Assembly (NCBI GenBank): GCA_037043015.1
Contig: CM073325.1
Span: forward strand, 17,401,001 to 17,465,000
Direction of reading: 5' to 3'
Length of the DNA stretch: 64,000 bases
Origin: Bryum argenteum
Taxonomy: Eukaryota; Streptophyta; Bryopsida; Bryales; Bryaceae
Part shown: positions 11,800 to 22,909 of the stretch, one piece after another
Numbering within the stretch: the stretch's first letter is position 1
Layout of the letters: each line of letters opens with the position of its first letter
Position numbers and translations under genes: made by a program
The notes under the pieces: model-generated
Seen by the model: only the letters and a program-made list of their open reading frames with translations
Databases searched by the model: none
Told to the model about the DNA's origin: nothing

Positions 11800-14700
11800 T
11801 GTGAGTATATTGATGGAAATTAATCCATACTTGTATAGGAAATTCTTTATCTTGGAAAGAATCCATTTTATCGAATTTGCATTTCGTTTTGTTTCGTACT
11901 TTATATTTTCTTTTTTTTGAATTCTTTGTATAAGATTCCTTTACAAAATAATCTCATGCTAGTTTTGTCTTTGCATCCGGTTGCGGTATGAATTTATTTC
12001 AGAGCATCGTGTCTTGTCCTTAATCAAATCATCCTTGAACTTCCTCATGCATCAAATCGAGGCATAAAAAGTATATGATATGTTTGAAAACAATTCAATT
12101 GCAACAAATATTAAATCAAGGATAATCTAGAATTTATCACTTGTAATACATGTTAGTGCAATTAAGTGAATACAAGTTTTTAGTCTTTTGTGCTAGAAGA
12201 CTATCACAATCAATCTGTTTGTGACCTTTTATCAAAGGTGTGTTTGGTTGATCTTTCAAAGGGCGTGATTAGTTGACCATATGTATGGTTTCATATGGTT
12301 TCTATATATTATTTGACGTATATGTTTATTATACTTATCCATTATGATATGTTGTACATGTTGTATGTATGAATTTAATTAAGTCTTAAGTATACATATA
12401 CTGTAGTTTTAATATATTCTCTTGTATATGTGTATATCCAAAGTTTGTACACGATCTCCTAGCTCTATATGCTGTATATGATTTTATATATTGTTTGTTG
12501 TATATATTTTTAACATCCACTATATCATATATGGTTTTATATATATTTGTTATACATAGTCTCTTACAATATTTAGAAGTATTTCTATATATAGTTTATA
12601 GTATATTACTTCACAAAAGACAAGACTTTGCAATCAACTCAATTGATGTCCTACTTGTTTGATTATGTTTATGCTTGTCCTAAGCTTTCACTCAATCTTA
12701 CATGAAATGACAAATTTGCTCGTTTCTACAAATGTTTTTTGAAAAATTTCAAGATCTCAATTTTTGACAAAGAAATAATTCAAAAATTACTGAAAACTAT
12801 GAAGATACAATGATGGTGCAAAGGGAAAGTTGATGCCCAAAGTTGATGAAAATCACAGATTCATAAAAGCACCTAAGCACCGTTCAAGATTTCTCTAATT
12901 CAAAACCATCATTCCACAAAAAATTTAGTTTGCCAATTTTGCACACTAAAGGCAAATTTTGCTAGAAGGAGGTTTTTGCACATTTAAGGCAAATTTGCAC
13001 TTCTAAGGCAAATTTGCACTTTTAAGGCAAATTTTGCACTTCTAAGGCAACATTTGCACATTTAAGGCCAAATTTGCACATCTAAGGCAAATTTTGCACT
13101 AGAAGCAGATTTTGTTTGATGTAACAATACCAACCCACGACAATTTAAAGACAACAAATAAGAACACATATAAAGAGGCATTCAAAGATCCAATTAATAA
13201 CTTTGGCATTCACAAAAAACCAATAACTTGCCATCATTGTCAAATATATCAAGTAAATTTTTCCTATAGGGTTGTAATATTGTCATTTAAACTCTGAAAT
13301 AATTTCATCTCATCTTAACATGTGCATATAGAAACTTCTTCCCAAAAGTCAAGTTAGCCTAAAGACCAGAAGCAAATAATATTGTTCAATGAGCTAATAG
13401 TAAGCTTTATTGCGGATATGGAGTTATAGGGTGCCTTGGTCCTTCATCATAATGTGTTTTTCCTACATTTATATTCCTATATAAATGTACGTCTGTTATT
13501 TTAATCTCTCTTGTGTGGAGACCTTGTATTAAATATCAACAAGTCATCCTACTACAAATACTTAATGCTTGGAGTATTTTTTTGAACACTCAAATAACAA
13601 AATAAGGATTACATTCAATATCAAAAAAATCAATGCAACTTTCTTTTTGTATTTGACTATAGAGTTTTGATGTGTGTGAAGAAGATCATTTTTCAAATTT
13701 CATATTATCGATTGTAAGTAGTTTTGAAAAGGCATGATCTTTCAAAATGCTTCAAAAGAAATTAAATCACTTCAACTTTGTTTTATGACAAGTTGATGCT
13801 AAACATATTAATGGTTTTGGGAATCATAAAACTCCGATTATGATTTTATAAATAAGATAGATAGATTGAGATAAATAATGTGGAAAAAGAGATATTTGAC
13901 ATTGTCAGTTTTCAACCTATAAAGAAACCAAACCTATTTTGATACAAATGATGTTTTTCTTTCTCTTATTCAATTTTGTACATGAAACAAACAAGAAATA
14001 AACTAACACCACACGTTTTGATGATTGTGGCAATAAAAAAATAAAGATTGGCGTTAAATCATAAGAATCAAGTTGTTTGATGAAAAATATTGCATCATCG
14101 AGTTTACATAGAGGATGTATTTCGAGCAATGAAATTTCCTTATGAGCAATCACAAGTGTATCTCATTCTATAAACCAATCAACACTATGAATAGTTAAAT
14201 TTATTGTACCCTACACTTAGAATCTAAAAATTTACAAAAGAGTAAAAAAATCTAGTGAGACTGCTATGAACTAATTTTATTTTTACTTTTAATTAAAATT
14301 ATGAGTATATGCAACATAATACGTTGTAGCTTTGAATTTTGTAAGTAGGGATTTTTATAAACACCTAGAATATGTATATAACTATATATTCAAATACATG
14401 ACTCTTTATGATGATGCATAAATTGTAAATTCACAAGGGCATTGAATGAAACATTATATGTTTGTTGTAATAATCAAAGTATGATAATCAGTGTATAACC
14501 TTATTATAGTATTTGAGAAATGATCAATCAAAAAATCTAAACATATTGATAATATTAGTCACTAAATAATGTTTGAAAATATGGTAAATATTTACGGAAA
14601 TTTGATATACTTTGTGGAAAAAATATGTTCATAGTATTATTATCTTGTAAGTAAAATCTAATATAATTCATGTTGAAATTACCATAAAAGACACCATTAC

Positions 14701-15088
14701 TTTACTTTCTTATTATTGATTGGGTGAACTTGAGTTTTTTATCATCTTAAACTATCATTGACCTATAAAAATCAATATTACAATATTTAATCAAAATATA
14801 AATAATAATAGTAATTGCATTGTGCCAATTTTGACTTATAAGCTTCAAACTTATCATCTTCACTTTTTATGATATCATGTTAACCAAATATCTTAAATTA
14901 CAATTGGTTACCTTCTATGAATGAGATATTGATTATATTTAATCATTAATGAGTTGCAACTTAGATTACAAAGCTTTTTCTCCAAAAATGTTCAATCTTA
15001 GGGTAGAAGTATTTTGATCAACTAACAAAAATTAACATAAGAGCCATTCATTCCTTACGCAAAATTAAGTATTTTCAAAATAAAAGAC
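11800..15088. other. AT-rich gene desert
   Basis: More than 3 kb of strongly AT-rich DNA with no convincing coding frame, terminal repeats or RNA gene. It includes a short-period tandem repeat near 12,940-13,115. It forms the upstream flank of the large ORF at 15,089. Confidence 0.55.
12940..13115. repeat. Degenerate ~22-bp tandem repeat (AAGGCAAATTTTGCAC type)
   Basis: About seven or eight units of the form TTTGCACTTCTAAGGCAAAT lie head to tail, with one- to three-base length changes. The array is confined to about 175 bases. No function is visible. Confidence 0.75.
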
Positions 15089-17689
15089 ATGGCATATATC
15101 TCTCAAGATAATGACCATCTGGGACAGAACGTAGTAGAAGAAAGTGGACTTGCTGATCCCGGTCCCTTAAGTACAGAGAGTCTTGGGAACTTAGGAGATA
15201 CATTGAGATTTAAAAATTCAAATCAATCTCGAAATCGAATTGCTCAAGATTTTGATAATTCATTAGACTATGATAAATTGGGAGGTTTTATGCAGTCTTC
15301 CAACCCTAAGGGATCCAAATCCAGTTTAAAGCGGGCTTCGTCATTTGGACATAACCGATCTACTACTAGAAGTATGTCGAAACGCTTAAAAGTAACAAAC
15401 AATGATAAACAACGTCGTGGATTATCACCTAAATCCAAAAAAGTGGCGAAAAGCCTTCTAGATACTATTTTAGGAAGAGACACAATTTTAGGATTAGACC
15501 GTGAAATATTGCATGGTCTTGTACATGATGATACAAGTAGAGAAATAGTACAATATATACCGTCGGGGTTACCTCCTCAACGACCTAATACTCCACTTGA
15601 TCATCAATTCAGTAATGAGTTAGAAAATCTAGTATTTGAGCTTGATGAGCTAGGATACTCGGCTTCCCTTGATGATATTGATACTTCAAGCTTTGACTTA
15701 GAAACATCAAATTTTGAAATACACTCGCCTTCCCTAGATGATGTTAGTACATCATGCTTTGACTTAGATACATCGATGTTTGATCCAAATACATCAAGCC
15801 CGTCAAACTATGAAAGACTATGTGATACAAATAACAAAAATAGTCTAAGAATAGAACAAGCGGAAACATTCATAAAGTCTACTTCTAAAATACTTGAGCT
15901 TTCTTATCCACATTTGACGGATGTTACGGATGATCCAAGTGAAGATTTGCCTAGAAATATAGAAATGTTATCATCAGATAGTGATGAAGATGAAGATTTA
16001 TACATTTTAGATGAAAAAAAAACCAAAGGGTTATCTGAAGTTACTTTGGGAACAAAACCACATATGGCACCTCAACAAAATTTGTCACTTTTGGGTAAAT
16101 CGAGTCAAAATGAGATAGCCCAAAATCGCCTAAAACGCTTGAGAGCAAATAATCTCAGCAATAAATTACAAAATTTAGAAGGAATTAAAATTGTCATGGG
16201 ATTGAAATCTAAGTTGGATTCTAATGTCGAAATAACATTTCAAAAGGTTAACTATCTAGAAATTGCAAAAAGTTATGCAAAGAAGCCTATACCACCTGAA
16301 TGGGAATTGATGGAAGATCCACAGTTGATTGGAATGTGCATGAGTATACTACCTAGATTAAAAGTCTTAGAAGCTTGGAATATTATAAAAGATAACTCAC
16401 AAGATGATCATATAAAGATTATAACTCCTTGGAATCCTACCATGTATATGGATGATGTCTCTAGAATGTATAATAAATATTTTCCGGTTTTATTCAAAAA
16501 AAAATCTGGACAGATCTTAGCTTTTGATTATAGTAATCATCTTCACATAGATGATGTTTCTAACCAACATAATAAGGAAGGTTGGATTAGGATGCCATCT
16601 TTAGGATGGATAGGCTCCGATATAATTACAAGAATAATTGCTGCAAATGATGGACTTCTAGTGCTTGATGGTAGAAAGTTAGGAATGTCTCCGATTGTCA
16701 TAAATTACAAGTGGATTGATATTCCTAAAGAAGTTTTTATATCCCCCCACATGGTTGAAAAAGACCAAAGCTTGCTAACCATCATAAATCCACTAACACA
16801 TGAGTATGTTTTCTTACCACCTATACCCCACCTCACGTTTAAACAAAAGATTGGATACTTAAGTTTTTCAAATGCCCAAGAACAAAGTTATCGATTGTTT
16901 GTCTTGGGACAAGACTTGATTGAACCTACAAGAAAAGAGCAATTTGAACATAGAAAAATATATGGAAAAAACTCAAGATACAAACGATCTACATATGTAG
17001 TTAATTTTGCAATTTATAGTTCTAGTGAAAGAAGTTGGACTAAGCTTGAACAATTTGAGCACGCCAGAACAAATCATTTTGATTATGAGGGAGGGCGTGG
17101 AAATTGTGTTGTCATGAACTATGGTTTCTACTTTGGCGGATTACGAGTTACACCTCTTCCAGAAGAAATTGCTGATGATGAAACACCATCTGTATTTTAC
17201 ATCAATTGCAAAAAAGTGAAGTATCAATTCTTGTGTCGTAATTTTATATTGTATGATATTGCAGATATACGCATCCCTGAGGCACCCAAACTTGTAAAGA
17301 TAAAAAATAAGAGGATATATGCAGTAACACGTGAAGCATCTGTAAGGGGAAATATTGGTAATAATGACCTAGTTCTTGTAGAAGTCCTATTAAATGCAGG
17401 CGGTGCTCCAAGTGGAAAATATGCTCAAGTTGTAAATGGCATGATGCCTGTTATGTATATATTTAAGCTTTTTAGAATGCAACAAGGTATTATAAATTAT
17501 GAAGTTTATAGTGGTGGTGATTGCATAGCCTTTAGGACAAATCAACCCTTGTTTATACTTTACGATGTAAACACATTTATATGGAGGATGATTCGCACAC
17601 CTCATGAAAACCTTCCAAAATCTAGTATACCAACAAAATATATAATAGTAGAAGGTGCTTATCAACCTAATTGGTTGGCAATACCTTGA
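15089..17689 (+). CDS. Large single-exon F-box/kelch-like protein, 866 aa
   Basis: An unbroken 866-codon frame. The N-terminal half (about residues 1-350) is polar and low in complexity. It has a basic, Ser-rich patch (residues ~75-120), two near-repeats of a SPSLDDVSTSCFDLDTS-like segment (~190-240), and an acidic run SSDSDEDEDLYILDE (~295). From about residue 400 a stretch ending ILPRLKVLEAWNI resembles a divergent F-box helix. It is followed by features of plant F-box-associated beta-propellers: GLLVLDG, INPLTHEYVFLPPIP (~567) and LFVLGQ. F-box proteins recruit substrates to SCF ubiquitin ligases, but the F-box here is too weak to claim binding to Skp1. The start was chosen as the first ATG after dense upstream stops. 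The AT-rich codon use matches the surrounding desert. I infer a real, possibly lineage-specific gene because a frame this long is very unlikely by chance in AT-rich DNA. Confidence 0.7.
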   Translation: MAYISQDNDHLGQNVVEESGLADPGPLSTESLGNLGDTLRFKNSNQSRNRIAQDFDNSLDYDKLGGFMQSSNPKGSKSSLKRASSFGHNRSTTRSMSKRLKVTNNDKQRRGLSPKSKKVAKSLLDTILGRDTILGLDREILHGLVHDDTSREIVQYIPSGLPPQRPNTPLDHQFSNELENLVFELDELGYSASLDDIDTSSFDLETSNFEIHSPSLDDVSTSCFDLDTSMFDPNTSSPSNYERLCDTNNKNSLRIEQAETFIKSTSKILELSYPHLTDVTDDPSEDLPRNIEMLSSDSDEDEDLYILDEKKTKGLSEVTLGTKPHMAPQQNLSLLGKSSQNEIAQNRLKRLRANNLSNKLQNLEGIKIVMGLKSKLDSNVEITFQKVNYLEIAKSYAKKPIPPEWELMEDPQLIGMCMSILPRLKVLEAWNIIKDNSQDDHIKIITPWNPTMYMDDVSRMYNKYFPVLFKKKSGQILAFDYSNHLHIDDVSNQHNKEGWIRMPSLGWIGSDIITRIIAANDGLLVLDGRKLGMSPIVINYKWIDIPKEVFISPHMVEKDQSLLTIINPLTHEYVFLPPIPHLTFKQKIGYLSFSNAQEQSYRLFVLGQDLIEPTRKEQFEHRKIYGKNSRYKRSTYVVNFAIYSSSERSWTKLEQFEHARTNHFDYEGGRGNCVVMNYGFYFGGLRVTPLPEEIADDETPSVFYINCKKVKYQFLCRNFILYDIADIRIPEAPKLVKIKNKRIYAVTREASVRGNIGNNDLVLVEVLLNAGGAPSGKYAQVVNGMMPVMYIFKLFRMQQGIINYEVYSGGDCIAFRTNQPLFILYDVNTFIWRMIRTPHENLPKSSIPTKYIIVEGAYQPNWLAIP

Positions 17690-17718
17690 ATAAATGTCAA
17701 ACCCAAATTTTAACATTT

Positions 17719-17784
17719 GAAGCATCCAAGATTGACTTACATTGTAATAGTGAAGCATCCAAGATTGACTTACATCGCAATAGT
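17719..17784. repeat. 33-bp direct tandem duplication just after the ORF stop
   Basis: The unit GAAGCATCCAAGATTGACTT plus 13 bases occurs twice in tandem at 17,719 and 17,752, with only a few differences, beginning 30 bases downstream of the 866-codon ORF. It probably lies in the 3' untranslated region. Confidence 0.8.
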
Positions 17785-17919
17785 GAAACAGCATACTACA
17801 ATCATCTCAACATAATTGTTTCTGAATCTTCACATATGCTACTTCTGCTTACTTCAAACTATTCAAACACGATGAAGCACATGATCGAACCATGTAGCAA
17901 AATTAATGAGGTTTATTGA

Positions 17920-18580
17920 CCGTATTGGGCATACACCAAACACATACATATTGTGGTTTCAACTACAACTCATTACATATTAGGAAAAATTTCCTCAAAC
18001 TTCAAGCATGAAGAAATTGACTTGACATTCAAGCAATAACATCTACTTTGTCTATGAGATACAAATCAAAATACAAAACTTACATAACTTTTGAATCACT
18101 AAAATTTCCAAAGAAGCCACAATGATTCATTGAGCATCCTCAAGAAGTTTCAAGACATTTCAAGACATCCTCAAACCTCCTACAAGAAATCATATCTAAA
18201 CTTCACCAAATTTATTTGTTTCTCTTTTATGCACACATGACCTTAGGTGCTGGGGCTTAAATTTGCAGCAATCTGTATGGAACTTTTGTAAACAGAATCA
18301 AACCCATAACATCATGGCAGCAACAACCTTTGAATACCCTACACCATCCTCTGCTAATTGAAAGTCACCTTGGACCAAACCTGGTGCACATTTCAACCCC
18401 CAGTTCGCATCAGCTAGTTTCACATACTCAACTCTATCATGTGAGATTTTTTCCTTGGAAAACTAAAAGAACATCACCAAGTGATCTGCAAAGACTACTA
18501 CAATAGATAAGTTGCTGTAACTGGCCTTGCAACTAGATATCATTACGATACAACTTCAAGAGTGGGAAGTTCTTAAACCA
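17920..18580. other. Intergenic stretch
   Basis: AT-rich sequence between the end of the large ORF and the stop codon of the nine-exon gene on the other strand. The two genes converge here, so it probably holds both 3' untranslated regions. I see no other feature. Confidence 0.45.
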
Positions 18581-21500
18581 TCAGGGGCATAAAGCTTTCG
18601 AGTCATTCCAGCTTTCCTTTAATAAATCTGAAGTTGTTGGATATCGCAAGCACAACTGCTCCAACTCACAGCGCTCTTTCATCATCTTCATCACTCCTGG
18701 AATCTCTTGCTCCCTTCCTCGTCCCTGAAATGGCAGCAAAACATACATATGTTCACATTTAGATAAAAAAACATCCGTGTAAGCTCCTGAAGAATGAGCA
18801 CAGCAGCTGGATGTGATTTGGGCCACGGTGGTCGGGGTGGCCCGTATTGACAGGCTCCCACGACTACAAGGGCGGAGGGTGATATTACGAAGAAAGGGGA
18901 AAGAAAAGGAAAGTCTGAAGTGTGATATTACAAAGATGGGGTGTGATATTTTTATGGGTTGTAAAAATGACATTGTAGAGATTGGCTGTATCTAGAGAAA
19001 ACAGGTACGTTGTATGTATCTAGTGGAAACGTAACAAGTTTTGAAAATAATGCATGTGCTGGTTAAGATCCATCTATGATCTTCTTACTCCTACAAAAGA
19101 TATGTGGCTTCTTGAAGGTTGAAGGCTTACCATGAGTGCCAGACACTTCATGAGTTCAGCATATGCAAGGGGCCAGCCAGGAGCAATCTGTCATGCAACT
19201 CAAAAAAATAATCTGAACAGATACATCTCTGTTGCTGTATGCAATTCAACCTGAGTCTGTTTCTCATCTTCAGCCGCAGATCGATTGATGAAGTGTTGAG
19301 CTAGATTGGAACTTAGAGCTATTAAACACTGTAGTAAATGAATTCTCGAAAGTACACATGATAATATCTTTCTTTAAGCTTACTGCATGATTAGATCAAC
19401 TTATATTAAGCAGATAAGCAAAAGTGGAGAGGGCTACCTCAATGGCTCGTAACAGGAAGCGCTCACCATCTTCCAGAGTGCACTTTCGACCTGCTCGTCC
19501 ACCCAGTTGGCCTGCTGGAGCACCCTTCATACAACACCGACCTGCCTGATGGACACACTTTCTAGGGCTGTCTCAAACTGGAAAACAATTGATAGAATGG
19601 TACCTAGCCACATAGATTACAAACATATGCTTGTGAAGGTGACAATGAAATGCTAAAGAACCATCTGCAGCTAAAAGAACCTCGAGTAAGAGGTGAAGGT
19701 ATGCGGTATAGCACCTCAAGAGCGGTCCAATAACAAGTTGGGCGAAGGCCAGCTCGCCGCAGCAGCATACTCAGGGCGTTACTCCATTGTCCATCTGTAA
19801 TCGATTACCAGTTAGAAGCACTACTCTTGAATGCTCACCTAAAGTGGGGTTCATGGACTTCATTGTACGGGGATTGGGATTGAGATGCCATTCTCTTATA
19901 GGCACTAGTGACCAAGTGGGAGCTCGTTTGTAACTTGAGAGGGGTTCAAGTCATGTCAGCACAAACATGTAAGGATAGGTTAAACAAACACTCTATTCAG
20001 CAAATGTCAGAAAGAGATATTCACTCCACATTCTAAACCTTGAACCACTTTGTGTAAACTGCCTACCTTCCATGAATTGGAGTGCGGAGTTTCGGAGACG
20101 CCAAGCTAGTAAGTCTTGTGGTGCAACACGCCTGCTTAGTTTTGTTGATAAGGTCATTTGGTCCGTTGGCAAGCCTGTAATAGTATCATGCCAACCACCA
20201 AGCTGCGCCTTCCCTTCCTCTGTCTGCAACTTCATCATCTCCTCATCAACACTCGTACCATGATCCATCGCCATTGACCGCCACCCGCTCCACATCTCGT
20301 CGCCTCTGCACTTCTGAAATCAATCCACCTCCTTACCCTCATAGTACTACACCGAAAAGGACTACCCTCGTAGCAGTCTTTCAAACAGACTCAACTAGTC
20401 ACAGGCCTAGGGTTGGGAAAGGATTGCAACCTTGATTTGGCGAGCTTAAAGACGAGCAATTGGGTTGAAGATGAAGAGACATTGGGTGCTATAGTATATG
20501 CTAGCAGTGGGTGAAGCAATGCCATGTCTCCACGCTCGAGCCTCAACTGCATCAAACCGATATCGCACTTCTTTAGTAAGGTGATTACAACTTTGGCATT
20601 AGAGAGAGATATCATTGATCGATGGTACCTCCGTGGGAGCGGCAGCAGGCACGTCACAAGGTTGTGGAAATGAGATTGAATTGGCAATGCTGTCGTTCAT
20701 GATCCAATGACTTCTTGGAAACACTGCTACTCCGCCACAGAACTCGTCCGCAGTCCTATCTGCCCTGCGCCCAAATCTTCATCATATCAACCATCACACA
20801 TTCTCTATCATCTCTATGATTCAATAGTGAAAAACTGTGTTTTATGATTTATCCACAGCGACTCAAACTAGTTCTGAGCAACTTAAACAATTGTAAGTTA
20901 TGATTTATTGAGTCATTGTGAACAAGTCATAAGACATGTTTTTTCTACTAATGATTATTTCATATTGATCCCAATGATACAATAATTGGTATCCACGACA
21001 ATTTCATTTGCTTGATCTTCATCAACTGCACAGATCAAAAGCATAAGGGACAGAACCGGGCGAGTTACCGACCTGAGAGAGACACGATAAGAGTTGCACT
21101 CCAAGAGGGTCTTCGCAATTCTTCGCCTTGCATGCCAGCAATCTGACAAACATCACGCCTTAGATGAGTTTGTTTGCATCATAAAACACCCCTTGACCTC
21201 GTAATAACCTTCAGAAACGGCTTAAGAACATCCATATCTGTCTCACTCTTAATCATCTACTTCTCTCTGAAAACCAAACTACATTATAAACTACCAGCAG
21301 CATGAAGAAGAGTGAACGTAGGAGGAGGAGGGTCCGGTTCGACTGTATAGGCCTCTGGATAATAAAACAACGAAGAACTATCTAGTTCAATTCTCTACTA
21401 AGTTTAATATTCTCACGTTTCTAATGAGGAAAAGAACACTGAATGCTTGAAGAATACTGCATTCAGTGGTTAGGGTTTCCACAGCCTAACATACATACCT

Positions 21501-21701
21501 GCCAGGAATGGTGCCAATAAGGCTCAGGAGAAATAGCACCATCAGTGCATCGATGCCCTGCAGGTACGTACACAAACTCCCGGTGCTCAGGATCACTGGA
21601 TTCCACTAAAAATGACTCCAACAACTTCTGTTGCTCTTGAGCAATCACCATGGCGTCACCGTCGCCCTTGCTCCACATTCCAGGGAAAATGGCATATCCA
21701 T
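18581..21701 (-). CDS. Nine-exon gene, phytanoyl-CoA dioxygenase (PhyH)-like with helical tail; 5' end not found
   Basis: Nine exons join in a consistent frame on the minus strand with GT-AG borders: 21,701-21,499, 21,142-21,073, 20,759-20,629, 20,570-20,403, 20,313-20,067, 19,794-19,715, 19,524-19,438, 19,187-19,131 and 18,724-18,581 (stop). They give 394 residues. The first visible exon starts mid-codon, so a start exon lies upstream and was not identified. The middle resembles the double-stranded beta-helix of PhyH-type 2-oxoglutarate oxygenases: GGVAVFPRSHW, and GDMALLHPLLAYTIAPNVS, where family members usually show a GD...H...PN.S pattern. The expected second metal-binding His appears replaced and no clear HxD motif is seen, so activity is doubtful. 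The C-terminal part, with GERFLLRAIEIAPGWPLAYA, looks like a TPR-type helical pair. The 25-base T run just before the first acceptor serves as its polypyrimidine tract. Exon structure is well supported; the family assignment is tentative. Confidence 0.6.
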
Positions 21702-22281
21702 CTTCAAAAAAAAAAAAAAAAAAAAAAAAACTCCTTTTGAAATTCCCATAACTAGTTAACATATCGAAGATAACCTCTGAAGTCGATTTGCCTCAAAATT
21801 GCCAGAAAGTCTCGAAATTGCCAAAGACTACCAACATTTGATGTAAGGTGAAAGTCTTTAAAATTTAACGTATTTTTAGGCATGTAACTGTAGATCTAGT
21901 ACCTAACTTGTATGCGTATGTGTGTATCAAACCTCACATTTAAACTCCTTACCAATTGTGAGATCGTAATGTTTAAAGTTGGAAAACAAGTTTTTTTTCC
22001 TTGTTGTAGAAAGGGGTACTACTCTTTTGAAGGCCAAAAAAAACCATTTCCGATGGAAGACTTTTTGATATGAGGTTTTTGAATTCTTGTTCCTAAAACA
22101 TAAGATTTTACTTTTTTTCAAGTTTTTGTGCTTCAATTGATTTAGGCAGATTTTGAGAATAAGTGAGCATCGCAGCACATCTGTAACTTCTTTGTCCTAC
22201 TTTGAAACAACATGAGGACAATTTGTTTTCACTTTTCACATATATTTTGAGATTCTTCCCCCTATATGTACAAAAGCATTC

Positions 22282-22651
22282 ACGCACCACAAGCCTTGGC
22301 TTGGTGGTTGGGGCTCATGGCCCCCATTGAGGAGGTTGTGGGTTCCATTCCCCATGCCGGCGTGGTGCTCACCACTATAGTCCACCCAACTATTGTGGGG
22401 GGTCCTTGGACCTTGTTGTATGGGTACCTCAAAGTCCTTTGGGGGGATACTATGTCAAGTATCCTCAAGGCACTAGTAACTAGGCTAGAAACTAGCGTAG
22501 TTATAGTGTCCACCCTCAAGAGGGGGAAGTAGTATTGTTCCAATTTCCCCTTGTCTGGTGGCCATCAGGATATTAGCATTACGAACGGACACTTCATTCA
22601 CGCCGGCCCCTTAGAAAGGGACCGGATTTTCTATCTATCTATCTATCTATC
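22282..22651 (+). mobile_element. tRNA-derived SINE with (ATCT)n tail
   Basis: A 370-bp element flanked by an exact 13-bp target duplication TACAAAAGCATTC (22,269-22,281 and 22,652-22,664). The head carries an A-box-like TTGGCTTGGTGG and a B-box GGTTCCATTCC at RNA polymerase III promoter spacing, and the tail ends in repeated ATCT. These are the marks of a tRNA-derived SINE copied by a LINE reverse transcriptase. A second copy lies at 29,173. The perfect target duplication implies a fairly young insertion. Confidence 0.88.
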
Positions 22652-22683
22652 TACAAAAGCATTCCCCTTTAACAAAAGGACAA

Positions 22684-22909
22684 GGGCATGATATGGGTAC
22701 CAGCAAAACGCATCTCATTATGTGTAACCTATGTGTAATTCATTATATATGTGCCAGAAATTCCTTTTTCAACCCCATGTATACAACTATAGTCATGCCA
22801 CCTATAATATCATCTGGTTAGAATAATTTTTCAATATTTTTTTCTCAAAAGCAGCACTTTAAAATAATCACACTATTTTTTGGAGGGGGTAGTTACCCAT
22901 ATCATGCCC
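22684..22909. mobile_element. MITE with GGGCATGATATGGGTA termini, copy 1
   Basis: A 226-bp AT-rich, non-coding element whose ends are perfect 16-bp inverted repeats. A close relative lies at 43,664-43,887, similar along its whole length including the internal CCCATGTATACAACTA. It is a non-autonomous DNA transposon; the superfamily cannot be decided because no clear target duplication is visible. Confidence 0.8.

Noticed and set aside
12940-13115. CRISPR-like array of short repeats
   Set aside because: Units are contiguous with no unique spacers, and the context is a plant nuclear genome. The same holds for the arrays at 28.25 and 57.17 kb.
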